Origin: Lachnospiraceae bacterium UBA935
GTDB taxonomy: Bacteria; Bacillota; Clostridia; Lachnospirales; Lachnospiraceae
DNA length: 64,000 bases
NCBI GenBank assembly: GCA_002293525.1
Contig: DBDJ01000021.1
Coordinates: 1 to 64,000 of the forward strand
Reading direction: 5' to 3'
Shown here: positions 43,262 to 52,604 of the stretch, one piece after another
How the letters are laid out: each line of letters begins with the position of its first letter
Numbering within the stretch: position 1 is the first letter of the stretch
Position numbers and translations under genes: made by a program
The notes under the pieces: model-generated
Told to the model about the DNA's origin: nothing
Databases searched by the model: none
What the model saw: the letters and a program-made list of their open reading frames with translations, nothing else

Positions 43262-45633
43262 ATGTTGTCACCTTTACTAACACTATTGTTGCTCCAATAT
43301 TTTTCTAGATTTTCGAATATAGAATTCCAGTTAAATGCCTCACAAAATTTTTCTCTCAGATTTTCGTTAATTTTCACAAGATCAGGGTCATTAACAATAG
43401 TCAGAATCTGTTCAGTCAGAGACAAGAGTTCAGGGCGTAGTATCTCTGCTTTTTGGCCAGCCCTAACAGTCTCAGGCGAGTCAATCAGGATATCATCCAA
43501 ATATGTTATATCTTTCTTTACTTTAATAACGATACTTGTTTCAGCAGAAACATAATCATTATAAAAACCGTTGTCTAATAGGAACGGTTTTTTACCCATT
43601 GCAACAGAGTATAATACGAATGGCGAGAGTTCTCCGACTGAGTTTAAGTTAATATATACATCAGAATCTGCCAACGCAGCCAGATAATCTTCCTCTTTAT
43701 TTACCGATGTATACATCACTATATTATCGGTGTTTTTAATAACATCGATGATTTTCTTTAAATAATCATTCTGTTTTTCATATACCAGATCAATTTTTCT
43801 TCTAACTAACTCGTTCAGGGAGTCATTATAAATAAAATTATCCTTGTATTCGATTTTATCTCCAAACAAAACAATCTTTAATTTTAATTTTAAAAGTTTA
43901 AAAATTTTTACTATTTCTAACAGATTGGTTGAATTATTAACAGTAAAATCTGCCCATAAAAACTCTATTTCCTCTTTTGGGGGGCACATGTTATTATATT
44001 TATTTAGTAAGTCAATATCTATTCCGATCGGCATAAACGTTTTTTTATGTTCGCTATCCTCGAAATCCTGTTTGCGTTTACTGAATATTTCTCTATAACT
44101 TGATAAGCATTTATTCTTTCTTGCGGAAAAAGTCAGTAGTTCCTCCTCTTCCCATAATATCCTACGGCGTAAAGAACGTTCAGAATCAACATTTAAAGAA
44201 TCCATAAAACAAGGTATGTCATCTTCAATCAAATTTAAACTATGATCTCGGAATTCTGTCAGCAAGTCACATTTGTTTTCATCCGGCTGCATATATAATT
44301 GATTAAAATCCAATGCTTTAAATAAATCTATATCAATATTTATCCCGACAATATATCCTTTATTACTAGCAGTAAGAGCTAGTCGCAAAAAATAATACTG
44401 GGTTTTAAAAAAGTGAAAATAGTTGGAAAGATTAAACAAAATAAATTTAGGAACTGTAATTTGTTTCTTAATGTTACCTTTCTCATCAATAAGTAATACT
44501 TTGTCACTGATTCTACAAGCTTCTTTAATTTGGCAAAAAAACAAACCAATACTGACATCTCTATATTTGTCAGAAATTACACTGCAGGAAAAGGTTTTAT
44601 CTTGATAATCTGACATGATGCCTAATATGTTATCAATCTTGGGGCTTGAAATTTTGCTTTCAGGTATAAATGCCTTTACTATTTTTTTGCTGTTAATAAG
44701 GTATTGATCATCGATCCCAAATAGAATCGTATCCCATGGTAATTGATTCATAAGCAAGCGCACATTTTTAATAGAATGAATAATTCCTTCTTGATTAATG
44801 ATTTTCCGTTGCAATCTGATATGTTCATTAGACCAAATTATAGTTTCTTTTATATAAAGTTCAATAAGCCAATGTTGATGTTTTGCCAATAACAGTTTAC
44901 AGTTATTACTAAAATCCTTATTTCTTTCAGTTCGGTTTCTAGTGCCAATTAAATGGTAAACACATAGATTATGATTCATTTTTATTTTTTTTCCGGCTTT
45001 CCATAATCTAAATCCTAATTCTACATCTTCGTTTCCCCACCTTGTACCAAATTCGATGTCAAATCCACCTATTAAGTCAAAATTATATTTAGAAATGCTA
45101 AAACATGCCGAATATAAAATCTGCCATCCCCCCAAATAGTACATTCCCGTTTCTTGTTTGTAACGCTCTGGCGTATATCTCCCATCTAAAATACCCGGTA
45201 TGTTATTAATCATAGTAAACTGATCCGTTGCTAAAAACTCGCTAATCTGTTTTTTTTCATACTCGAATATATCAATTCTGAATCCGGCAGATATCAATTC
45301 ATCGTCGTGCCGCATTTCATTTTTAAATAATGTAATCATATCTTTAGGGGGTAATATATCAGCATCAAGAAAAATTAAATTCTTACCTTTTGCATATTTT
45401 GCACCATAATTTCTATTACTGCTTCGATTACCCGAATGCTGCCTTGGATAATAATGTAAAATAATCTTATCCTTGAATTTATTGACTGATTCTTTAATTG
45501 ATTTTTCAGATCCATCATCGACTACAATAACTTCAAATTTATCTTTTTCATAATTTTGTGCCGTCAAAGCCGCTAACAGCAATTCTATGATATCATATTG
45601 ATTATAATAAATAATAATTATTGAATAATCCAT
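43258..45633 (-). CDS. Two-domain glycosyltransferase (GT2 plus GT4-like)
   Basis: 791 residues. The N-terminal GT-A domain (about 1-260) has VIVVDDGSEKS, LIFLDADILPP and the acceptor motif WGNEDVELGFRLW. The C-terminal part (about 480-791) looks like a GT4/GT-B half, ending with ALADSDVYINLNSVGELSP and VLYSVAMGKKP. The middle is unassigned. Such fusions can add two sugars in sequence. It probably glycosylates the cyclitol or the aminoacylated intermediate. AGGGGTAAAA precedes the ATG. Confidence 0.82.
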   Translation of the reverse strand: MDYSIIIIYYNQYDIIELLLAALTAQNYEKDKFEVIVVDDGSEKSIKESVNKFKDKIILHYYPRQHSGNRSSNRNYGAKYAKGKNLIFLDADILPPKDMITLFKNEMRHDDELISAGFRIDIFEYEKKQISEFLATDQFTMINNIPGILDGRYTPERYKQETGMYYLGGWQILYSACFSISKYNFDLIGGFDIEFGTRWGNEDVELGFRLWKAGKKIKMNHNLCVYHLIGTRNRTERNKDFSNNCKLLLAKHQHWLIELYIKETIIWSNEHIRLQRKIINQEGIIHSIKNVRLLMNQLPWDTILFGIDDQYLINSKKIVKAFIPESKISSPKIDNILGIMSDYQDKTFSCSVISDKYRDVSIGLFFCQIKEACRISDKVLLIDEKGNIKKQITVPKFILFNLSNYFHFFKTQYYFLRLALTASNKGYIVGINIDIDLFKALDFNQLYMQPDENKCDLLTEFRDHSLNLIEDDIPCFMDSLNVDSERSLRRRILWEEEELLTFSARKNKCLSSYREIFSKRKQDFEDSEHKKTFMPIGIDIDLLNKYNNMCPPKEEIEFLWADFTVNNSTNLLEIVKIFKLLKLKLKIVLFGDKIEYKDNFIYNDSLNELVRRKIDLVYEKQNDYLKKIIDVIKNTDNIVMYTSVNKEEDYLAALADSDVYINLNSVGELSPFVLYSVAMGKKPFLLDNGFYNDYVSAETSIVIKVKKDITYLDDILIDSPETVRAGQKAEILRPELLSLTEQILTIVNDPDLVKINENLREKFCEAFNWNSIFENLEKYWSNNSVSKGDNI

Positions 45634-45655
45634 TTTTACCCCTGTAATTCCCTAT

Positions 45656-47785
45656 TCAGCATAGTCTTACATCAAAAACTTGCCTGTCGATTTCCAATTG
45701 TAACAGATGAGGTTCATACTTACGATTATTGTTGATATCCAATATCAGCAAATTTTTCTTATCAATCACTATGTCTATCTCTATCTCTTCATGGCTTTTT
45801 AGAAAAACTTTTTGAAATGCCATTAATTCTTTTCTTAAGCCAATACAGGAAAAAAATAAATGTGAACCCCATATTTGTATCACTTCTTTCCCGTCATACT
45901 CACCTGTATTAGCAATTTTTATGCCAATCTTTAAATTGTCTTCTTTTTTTAGCATCTTAGGTACTTGAATCCGCACATATCGAAATTTTGTATAGCTCAA
46001 TCCATAACCAAAAGGATAGAAAGGGTCATAAGTAGCCGTATTTCTAGAATTATAGAGTGACGGGAGATTTCCGGTTGACTTCGGGAAAGTAACCGGTAAT
46101 TTCCCTGACGGATTAATTTTTCCCAGCAATATATCAATAATTGCTTCACCGCCTTGGGTTCCCGGAAAGCAGCTCCATAAAAACGCGTCTGCTTTACTGA
46201 CCGCATCTTTTATTAGCAATGGACGACCAGTAATACTGACAATAATAATATTTTTATGCCTCAAACTTGTCTCTTCCAGCAAAAGCTGCTGATCCTCTGA
46301 TAGAGTCAAGTCAGGTAAATCACATCCTGATTCAGCGTAAGGCTCTTCCGTCAAAAATAAAATTGTATAATCTGCCTGATTTCTGCTTTTTCTTAATTCA
46401 TTTAAGTCTTTCATAAAAATAATCTGACTTTCATTTAACTTGTTACGAATGGATTCAATAAAGGTATTTCCCGAACGGATACTATCTTCGTCTACTAAAT
46501 TCCATCCCATAGTCCAGCCGCCGCATAAATGTCGACGTGTTTCTGCAGCTTCTCCGATAACCAAAACGGTTTTGATTGGTTTCTTCAATGGAAGAACGCC
46601 GTTATTCTTTAGCATAACAACTGATTCGGCGGCTATTGTATAGGCAAGTTTCCTGCTTTTTGCACTTCCTATTTGTACTTTCTTTTGTTTTTCTGCTTCA
46701 AATAAGCCGAATTTATATTTAACGGAAAGAACTCTTTTTACTGATTGATTAATTCTCTCCATTGAGATAAGGCCTTTTTTAGCAGCATCAATCATGATGT
46801 CAATAATCTTAAGATCATCAGGTACCATATTCAAGTCCACACCTGCATTAAATGACCTGACAATGGCCTCCTGAACCGATTCCGTTACTTTATGGTAAGA
46901 ATAAATTTTGCGAATGTCAGCCCAATCAGACACTATTAACCCTTTATAGTTCAACTCCATACGCAGGATATCCTGCAAAAGCCAACGGTGCATATGTACC
47001 GGGATCCCATTGACAGATCCACTACTGAGCATTATCATTTGCGTACCGGCTTGGACAGCTGCTTGAAAAGAAGGGATATGTATTTCTCGAATTGTTCTTT
47101 CTGAGACATCTGATGGCTCTCTATCTTTTCCCGCAACGGCTTCACCATATGCCAAGAAATGCTTTACACAGGCACTGATTCTCGCTTTATCATGAAAACC
47201 CGCGACATAGTTTCCAATAAACTGAGATGCCAGATACGGATCCTCCCCACTGCTTTCATATACTCTGGACCATCTGGGGTCTCGCGCAATATCAGCATTT
47301 GGCGCAAAAACAGAATGCATTCCAGCATATCTTAACTCTTTTGAAGTTTCAAGTGCTTGTTGATATGCCCAATCCGGATTCCATGTGGCAACCATTCCCA
47401 GATTATGTGGATAGATGGTCGCATCAGACAAATAGTTAAACCCATGTATGGCATCCAATCCATGCATAACAGGAAGTTTAAGTCTTGTTTTTTGCGTAAT
47501 TGATTTTATCTGATAATAAACATCACGCCAATCATCAATGTTATTGTCTTTAAGTAAACCAGTGCCTCCATAAAAAATAAATCCAATGTTATAGTCTATA
47601 ATTACTCGTTTCAATGCTTGCTGATTTAAATCTTTATTGATATAATTCCATACTTCTTCTCTTTCATCAGACCACGGTTCTTCCATTAACCTATGTATTT
47701 CAATCATGTGAAGCTGGCCAATCTTTTCTTCCAATGTCATCGAAAAAATCAAATTATCCACTTTTTTTTCCATATTTTCGTCCAT
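45656..47785 (-). CDS. Family 3 glycoside hydrolase (beta-glucosidase type)
   Basis: 709 residues with the GH3 three-part layout: the (beta/alpha)8 domain with VMHGLDAIHGFNYL, PNADIARDPRWSRVYES and KHFLAYG; the nucleophile Asp in GLIVSDWADIRK; a second alpha/beta domain; and a C-terminal fibronectin-like domain ending with GKEVIQIWGS. No signal peptide, so it acts in the cytoplasm. Within a biosynthetic operon it may remove a protecting sugar or recycle shunt glycosides. ATG follows GAGGATGACCT. Confidence 0.92.
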   Translation of the reverse strand: MDENMEKKVDNLIFSMTLEEKIGQLHMIEIHRLMEEPWSDEREEVWNYINKDLNQQALKRVIIDYNIGFIFYGGTGLLKDNNIDDWRDVYYQIKSITQKTRLKLPVMHGLDAIHGFNYLSDATIYPHNLGMVATWNPDWAYQQALETSKELRYAGMHSVFAPNADIARDPRWSRVYESSGEDPYLASQFIGNYVAGFHDKARISACVKHFLAYGEAVAGKDREPSDVSERTIREIHIPSFQAAVQAGTQMIMLSSGSVNGIPVHMHRWLLQDILRMELNYKGLIVSDWADIRKIYSYHKVTESVQEAIVRSFNAGVDLNMVPDDLKIIDIMIDAAKKGLISMERINQSVKRVLSVKYKFGLFEAEKQKKVQIGSAKSRKLAYTIAAESVVMLKNNGVLPLKKPIKTVLVIGEAAETRRHLCGGWTMGWNLVDEDSIRSGNTFIESIRNKLNESQIIFMKDLNELRKSRNQADYTILFLTEEPYAESGCDLPDLTLSEDQQLLLEETSLRHKNIIIVSITGRPLLIKDAVSKADAFLWSCFPGTQGGEAIIDILLGKINPSGKLPVTFPKSTGNLPSLYNSRNTATYDPFYPFGYGLSYTKFRYVRIQVPKMLKKEDNLKIGIKIANTGEYDGKEVIQIWGSHLFFSCIGLRKELMAFQKVFLKSHEEIEIDIVIDKKNLLILDINNNRKYEPHLLQLEIDRQVFDVRLC

Positions 47786-47800
47786 AGGTCATCCTCATAT

Positions 47801-48544
47801 CTACAGTTCAAAATCAAGACCATCTTCCGTCAGTCCGCTGGTGTGATTACATGCTTGGCATACATCATATGCCCATCTGTTACCCATAAATAAATTTTCC
47901 CTGAATATGCGATATTTTTTACTATTCCATATTTCCGATAATTCTTCATGTTTGACATTGCCCATAACATGTACTTGGCAATAATCATTAAAACAAGCTA
48001 CTACATTACCCTTGCTGGTAATTATTACGAGATTCTCCGGAACTAAACATGGTCTTTTATTATCCGCCGTTATACCCAATCCCCATAATATCCCTCCTCT
48101 ATTAACAAGATTTAATTCTTTGCTTGATACATAAGTAACTTTATTTAGTACTGCTGATTCCAATCGACCATATACCTTGTAAAAACTGTGATCTTGTCCT
48201 TGATGATTGGTTATAATAAATTGATCTACCCCCAGTTTCACTAATAGCATAAGCTTATTGATATCTAAATAATCACCATTGGAATACAAAAAAATCTTAC
48301 TTTTAGGCAATTGCGCTTTTGTCATTGTCACATATTCAAATAAATTGGCGCACAAAAGCGGCTCTCCATAAAAATGATAGGATATTCGTCCATCAAATTC
48401 AATTTTATTTAAATCATTCAATATTTTCTTAAATAACTCTTTTTTCATTTCCCCATATTCTTTTCTTTGCATTATCGAATTAGGGCAATAAACGCATTTA
48501 CGGTTGCACATTGTATTTATTTCTATTTCAACCATTCTAAACAT
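47801..48544 (-). CDS. Radical SAM protein with SPASM-type C terminus
   Basis: The CxxxCxxC cluster motif is in EINTMCNRKCVYCPNS. The partial barrel continues with YHFYGEPLLC, and the C-terminal auxiliary cluster region has CFNDYCQVHVMGN, SEIWNSKKYRIFRE and CQACNH. I place the start at 48544 after GTGAGGATTTTC; an upstream ATG at 48574 overlaps the preceding gene. SPASM enzymes dehydrogenate or epimerise; a known example is BtrN in butirosin, which oxidises an aminocyclitol hydroxyl. A similar oxidation here would fit the pathway. Confidence 0.85.
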   Translation of the reverse strand: MFRMVEIEINTMCNRKCVYCPNSIMQRKEYGEMKKELFKKILNDLNKIEFDGRISYHFYGEPLLCANLFEYVTMTKAQLPKSKIFLYSNGDYLDINKLMLLVKLGVDQFIITNHQGQDHSFYKVYGRLESAVLNKVTYVSSKELNLVNRGGILWGLGITADNKRPCLVPENLVIITSKGNVVACFNDYCQVHVMGNVKHEELSEIWNSKKYRIFRENLFMGNRWAYDVCQACNHTSGLTEDGLDFEL

Positions 48545-48552
48545 GAAAATCC

Positions 48553-49725
48553 TCACTTTGTGTTCATAATCCACTCAACCAAAATATCATATTGCTTTGA
48601 CAGTCTGTTTTCTTCTGTTCCCAAAGGAGTCTTAAAAAAAACAGCAAATTGGCTCTGCAATCCATATTCACCTTTTTTCCATGCATAATAAGTTAAGCGA
48701 AGCAAATCTATAACCAACGGTGCGGCAAGAAAGGAATCTATACCCTGCCATGTGAAGCTCATATTCATTTTGGCTCCCCCGAACCCTTTGAACAAAACAT
48801 AATCCCAGGCAACTTTGTTGTCTCCCATTGATTTCATGTAATCAATTCTTACTTGTTGTTCCGGTTCATAACCGATACACTTTTGCAGTACTGCTTTTTT
48901 GGAAGTAATTTTCGCTGCTTTATTGTCTTGATAATTTAATACTTTTCCATCCAGGTTTCCTAAAATATTAGTTCCATACCACATGTCGATATTTAGGTTA
49001 CGTATCGAAAACATTTCACTCAAAATAGTCTTGAGCAAGGTTTCGCCTGTTTTTCCATCTTTTCCAGCAATCGGGATTTTTCGTATTTTTGATAACTCCT
49101 CCAGCGCCTGTATGTCAGCGCATACAGAAGGTGTGAAATTAATATACGGAATACCCGCATCTATCGCTGCATACGCATAAAGTTGACCCGATGTAATATC
49201 ACTTGCGTTATTCACTAACGCTTTTTTAAAATTATCCAATGATTTATGATTATCGCTTAGGGTAATTATAGATTCTGTTGATGCAACATTTATCATTACA
49301 CAATCATCATTGCCTTTAAATAACCGTAAATCTTTCTCAATATATTCCAATGCCTGTAATAAAGTGCTGCATTCTCTCACTGCTTCCTTTTCATCTTGGA
49401 TAATATCTGTCATCGCACTGTCTTTATTAACGCAAATACCTTTATAAACCTGCGCTTTTTTTAATAAATCCTGCAACTTCTGATCGTACTTAACATGAAA
49501 TATGTCATTATGATCCGCCGCTATCGCTGATTCAACTATATCATCTGCCCTTACATCAAAGCCACCGAACTCCATATCATTGATGTTCACCAGAGAATAA
49601 TCCTTAAACAATTCAGTATTAGTCAATAAAGACTCGACTTTTTCTCCTGATATCATACTCTTATAAATACCCATCATCATTATCAATGAAATACTGCCTT
49701 TTACTCCAACAATACATACTTTCAT
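48553..49725 (-). CDS. Myo-inositol-1-phosphate synthase
   Basis: NAD-dependent isomerisation of glucose 6-phosphate to inositol phosphate. The family blocks are clear: the N-terminal nucleotide-binding region (VCIVGVKGS), FTPSVCADIQALEEL, GKDGKTGETLLKTIL, GTNILGNLDGKVL and the diagnostic KMNMSFTWQGIDSFLAAP. Length (390) is normal for prokaryotic enzymes. A strong RBS, AAGGAGGATGCT, precedes the ATG. Bacteria of this group seldom need inositol, so a dedicated biosynthetic role as the cyclitol source is likely. Confidence 0.92.
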   Translation of the reverse strand: MKVCIVGVKGSISLIMMMGIYKSMISGEKVESLLTNTELFKDYSLVNINDMEFGGFDVRADDIVESAIAADHNDIFHVKYDQKLQDLLKKAQVYKGICVNKDSAMTDIIQDEKEAVRECSTLLQALEYIEKDLRLFKGNDDCVMINVASTESIITLSDNHKSLDNFKKALVNNASDITSGQLYAYAAIDAGIPYINFTPSVCADIQALEELSKIRKIPIAGKDGKTGETLLKTILSEMFSIRNLNIDMWYGTNILGNLDGKVLNYQDNKAAKITSKKAVLQKCIGYEPEQQVRIDYMKSMGDNKVAWDYVLFKGFGGAKMNMSFTWQGIDSFLAAPLVIDLLRLTYYAWKKGEYGLQSQFAVFFKTPLGTEENRLSKQYDILVEWIMNTK

Positions 49726-49750
49726 AGCATCCTCCTTATGAATTATTTAC

Positions 49751-50944
49751 TTATTTTAATCCGCCAATGCCGTCTACGACTATTGAAGGCCAATTCCTCA
49801 TTTCTAATCCGAATTGTTCTAAAAAAGCAAAAAAGCATCTTTCTATGCCAAATGCGGCACAACCGGAATGAATAACATTACCATGATTCATAATATTGAA
49901 TCCTTTTCCCAAATAATCTCTATGATTATTAATGGAACCTATGGCAATTCTGTTTGATTTTCCGTTTATTCTTGCATTGATCTCCACTTTTAGAGAAAAA
50001 TTTCTTTGAAACATACTCTGCGTAGAGAATTCTTTCGTAAAAAATGGATCATTAGCGATAGCCAAATAATAGTTCATTCCTATTTCTTTAAAAAAATCTT
50101 CACACTTAACAGTGATCATTTTTATAAATTCATCTACCATCCTCTCAGTACCTAAAACTATTATTTCACGCATGCTGAAATCTCTCAGTCTTTCAAAAGA
50201 ATGCATGCTTTTAGATTCATATCGAAAACACTTTCCTTCTGCTCCAATTATTATCGGTTCTTTCTTCAGTTCCAGATCTTTATCTTTGTATTGATTATAA
50301 GTATGAAAACAAACCGCTGAGGAATTAATTTGATCTGTTATAAATAATTTTCCTATCTTGTTCATTTCAACTTGCTCTTTCACTTTTTTAGCACTCTCAG
50401 AAAAAAAATCTATCTGATCAAAATCTTCATTTAGTCTAGACACAAAATTAATACTTTCCGGACGCGATACTAAATATTTTATTCTTTGCATCGTTCTAAC
50501 CGATATTAAGGTCGGATATTTGTGTTCAACAGCACCTATACTACTACCTATTTCCTTAATTTTTTGATTAAAAAAATCAAATAACTTCAGGCATATGCCC
50601 GTATAACACATAACGCCATTATCCTCCTGAATTACCTGTCCAGATTCCAGAAGCTGATTCCAAACATCAGTATTGTTTGGTACAATTACATTATTATCGG
50701 AAACAATAGAATCTCTTAAGTATCGATATGACTCTATTTGCCGATCAGTCATTTCATTAATCATATTTATTTCATTCTGGTCTTCATTTTCCAAATTAAA
50801 TACAATGATATTTTTTTCAGTGAAATCAAATTCAACAGAAATAATATGTTTAGAAACATAATTTATTCGATCAATAAAATCCTCTTTCTGTTGTTCATTT
50901 AACACTAAGTCTATTTCTTTTTTATAGCTGATCATTTGTCTCAA
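49751..50944 (-). CDS. Amino acid:carrier protein ligase (seryl-tRNA synthetase homologue)
   Basis: It resembles the class II synthetase core without a tRNA-binding arm. Such proteins charge a phosphopantetheinyl carrier protein with an amino acid such as Gly or Ala. Motif 2/3 regions are GAEGKCFRYESKSMHSFERLR (read as two blocks: GAEGKCFRYESKS and FERLRDFSMREI) and SGCAAFGIERCFFAF; KYPTLI lies earlier. The TTG at 50944 or the ATG at 50935 starts the protein. Its presence with an ACP gene two positions upstream strongly supports an aminoacyl-ACP intermediate. Confidence 0.85.
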   Translation of the reverse strand: MRQMISYKKEIDLVLNEQQKEDFIDRINYVSKHIISVEFDFTEKNIIVFNLENEDQNEINMINEMTDRQIESYRYLRDSIVSDNNVIVPNNTDVWNQLLESGQVIQEDNGVMCYTGICLKLFDFFNQKIKEIGSSIGAVEHKYPTLISVRTMQRIKYLVSRPESINFVSRLNEDFDQIDFFSESAKKVKEQVEMNKIGKLFITDQINSSAVCFHTYNQYKDKDLELKKEPIIIGAEGKCFRYESKSMHSFERLRDFSMREIIVLGTERMVDEFIKMITVKCEDFFKEIGMNYYLAIANDPFFTKEFSTQSMFQRNFSLKVEINARINGKSNRIAIGSINNHRDYLGKGFNIMNHGNVIHSGCAAFGIERCFFAFLEQFGLEMRNWPSIVVDGIGGLK

Positions 50945-50972
50945 AACCTTTCTAAGTATTACGCAAGATCAA

Positions 50973-52331
50973 TCATACCCACATCTTATCCTGATTATAG
51001 GGATTTTCATTTTCTTTCAAAGAGTTCATAAATGATAGATTATGTTTTTCTTTTTCTTCCTTACTAAAAAAACAAGTTGCTATATTGCCTATCCATTTTT
51101 TACCTTCTTGCGAAATATATAAAAAATTCTTGTCCTCCAATAAATAACCTAATTTTATCAAAGCGTGAATGGTATCTTTATAAATATCAATGTCGATGAT
51201 TTCAGATTTCCTGATTTTTAAATAGAGCGGGAAAAAAACCATTTTTTTACGATTTTTTTCTTCATCCGGAACCACTATCCCGCACTCCAGAGGGTATGCT
51301 CCCTGCATAACCCTCTCTAAGTAACTTTTTATATTCGTTATGTTTCGAAAGTTAACGCCACTTAAATAACTTCTTGCCGACGGCCCAATTCCTAAAACAT
51401 TACCTCCATTAAAAAATATATCAACATGAGCAGGGCAATTATTTTCTTTCTTTGAATATGTAAACGCCATCACCTGATTGTATCCTAATGAATTAAAAGT
51501 ATTTATTACTCTTTCTGTCATTAAATTATTGTTGTGATCTGTAGGCTTCCCATCGAAATAATTGCCTTTATCAATCATCTGCTTTAATCTGGTATTGGGA
51601 AAAATATTCAAACTGTATATATCAATATACCTTGGCTCTAGCTGATCAATTAAACGGATATCCATTTCTATCTGGTCAATCGTTTCACCTGGCAAGTTAT
51701 ACATTAAATCCATAGAATAATCTTGATACCCGGCTTTCTTGATTTGCTGAGTCATTTCGTAGATTTGACCTATGGTTGTTTCAATATTTAACTTCTTTCT
51801 TAAATGTTCATTAAAAGTCTGTACTCCAATACTCAGTCTTTGTATACCGATTTCCTTATATCTTTCTATCTTATTATTTTCCAGCAAGCTAACAGCATTA
51901 CCCTCCATAGTTATTGAGGTGCATTCTGTACAATCAAAATTATCTTTAATCTTCTGAATAACCATCTGCAATAAATGCGGCTCAATTAAGGAAGGTGTTC
52001 CGCCGCCGAATTGAATCGCCTTTACCTTCTTATTAACAAAATACCGAAAACTGGAATACATTTCCAGCTCCTTGCATATCGCAACAAAATACTGACGGAT
52101 AGCGTTCTCATCATATTTGCTTACAGATTCCTTATAATAAGAACAGTAAAAGCAAAACCTATTGCAAAAAGGTATATGAATATAAACAACAAGGTTTTCT
52201 TCAGACTCAAAATCATTCCGCTCAATATTTTGCAGGAACTCCGGTATATTAGGCAAATAGTCTTCATATTTGCATAGCTTAGGATAAAAGAGTACCTCTG
52301 TCAGTCTATTTCTAAATTCATTGATAATCAT
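50973..52331 (-). CDS. HemN-like radical SAM enzyme, copy 2
   Basis: 452 residues from ATG 52331, two bases past the ACP stop. The cluster motif is IPFCNRFCFYCSYYKE, followed by IQFGGGTPS, EGNAVSLLE and IGVQTFNEHLRKKLN, all typical of the coproporphyrinogen oxidase-like (HemN/HemW) class. HemN-like enzymes in natural product pathways act as methyltransferases or cyclopropanases. It is a clear paralogue of 52605-53981, and both end in NPYNQDKM. True HemN is unlikely in this context. Confidence 0.88.
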   Translation of the reverse strand: MIINEFRNRLTEVLFYPKLCKYEDYLPNIPEFLQNIERNDFESEENLVVYIHIPFCNRFCFYCSYYKESVSKYDENAIRQYFVAICKELEMYSSFRYFVNKKVKAIQFGGGTPSLIEPHLLQMVIQKIKDNFDCTECTSITMEGNAVSLLENNKIERYKEIGIQRLSIGVQTFNEHLRKKLNIETTIGQIYEMTQQIKKAGYQDYSMDLMYNLPGETIDQIEMDIRLIDQLEPRYIDIYSLNIFPNTRLKQMIDKGNYFDGKPTDHNNNLMTERVINTFNSLGYNQVMAFTYSKKENNCPAHVDIFFNGGNVLGIGPSARSYLSGVNFRNITNIKSYLERVMQGAYPLECGIVVPDEEKNRKKMVFFPLYLKIRKSEIIDIDIYKDTIHALIKLGYLLEDKNFLYISQEGKKWIGNIATCFFSKEEKEKHNLSFMNSLKENENPYNQDKMWV

Positions 52332-52332
52332 G

Positions 52333-52578
52333 CTATGCCCCAATTTTTCTTTCTAATAACAAACTTATTTTTTCGATAGTGTCAAAATTATCTAACGAAT
52401 ATTCCTCATTCTCCAACGTCAAGTTGTATTCTTTTATGAGAAAAGTTACTAATTTCATAATATCTATTGAATCGATAACACCATCTTTAATAAGTGAATC
52501 TTCATAACCAATCTCACCTTCGCCGCTCAGAAAATTGCTTATCACATAGTTACACACTTCTTTCTTATAATCCCGCAT
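52333..52578 (-). CDS. Acyl carrier protein
   Basis: 81 residues from ATG 52578, seven bases after GGAGGAG (a frame to 52593 is open but would bury that site). The four-helix carrier fold is recognisable, with the phosphopantetheine Ser in GVIDSIDIM. It is acidic, as expected. Sandwiched between the two HemN-like genes, it probably holds the amino acid loaded by the 49751-50944 ligase while the radical SAM enzymes modify it. It needs a PPTase, for which 22661-23401 is a candidate. Confidence 0.9.
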   Translation of the reverse strand: MRDYKKEVCNYVISNFLSGEGEIGYEDSLIKDGVIDSIDIMKLVTFLIKEYNLTLENEEYSLDNFDTIEKISLLLERKIGA

Positions 52579-52604
52579 TTTAATCTCCTCCATTCTTATT
52601 TTGA

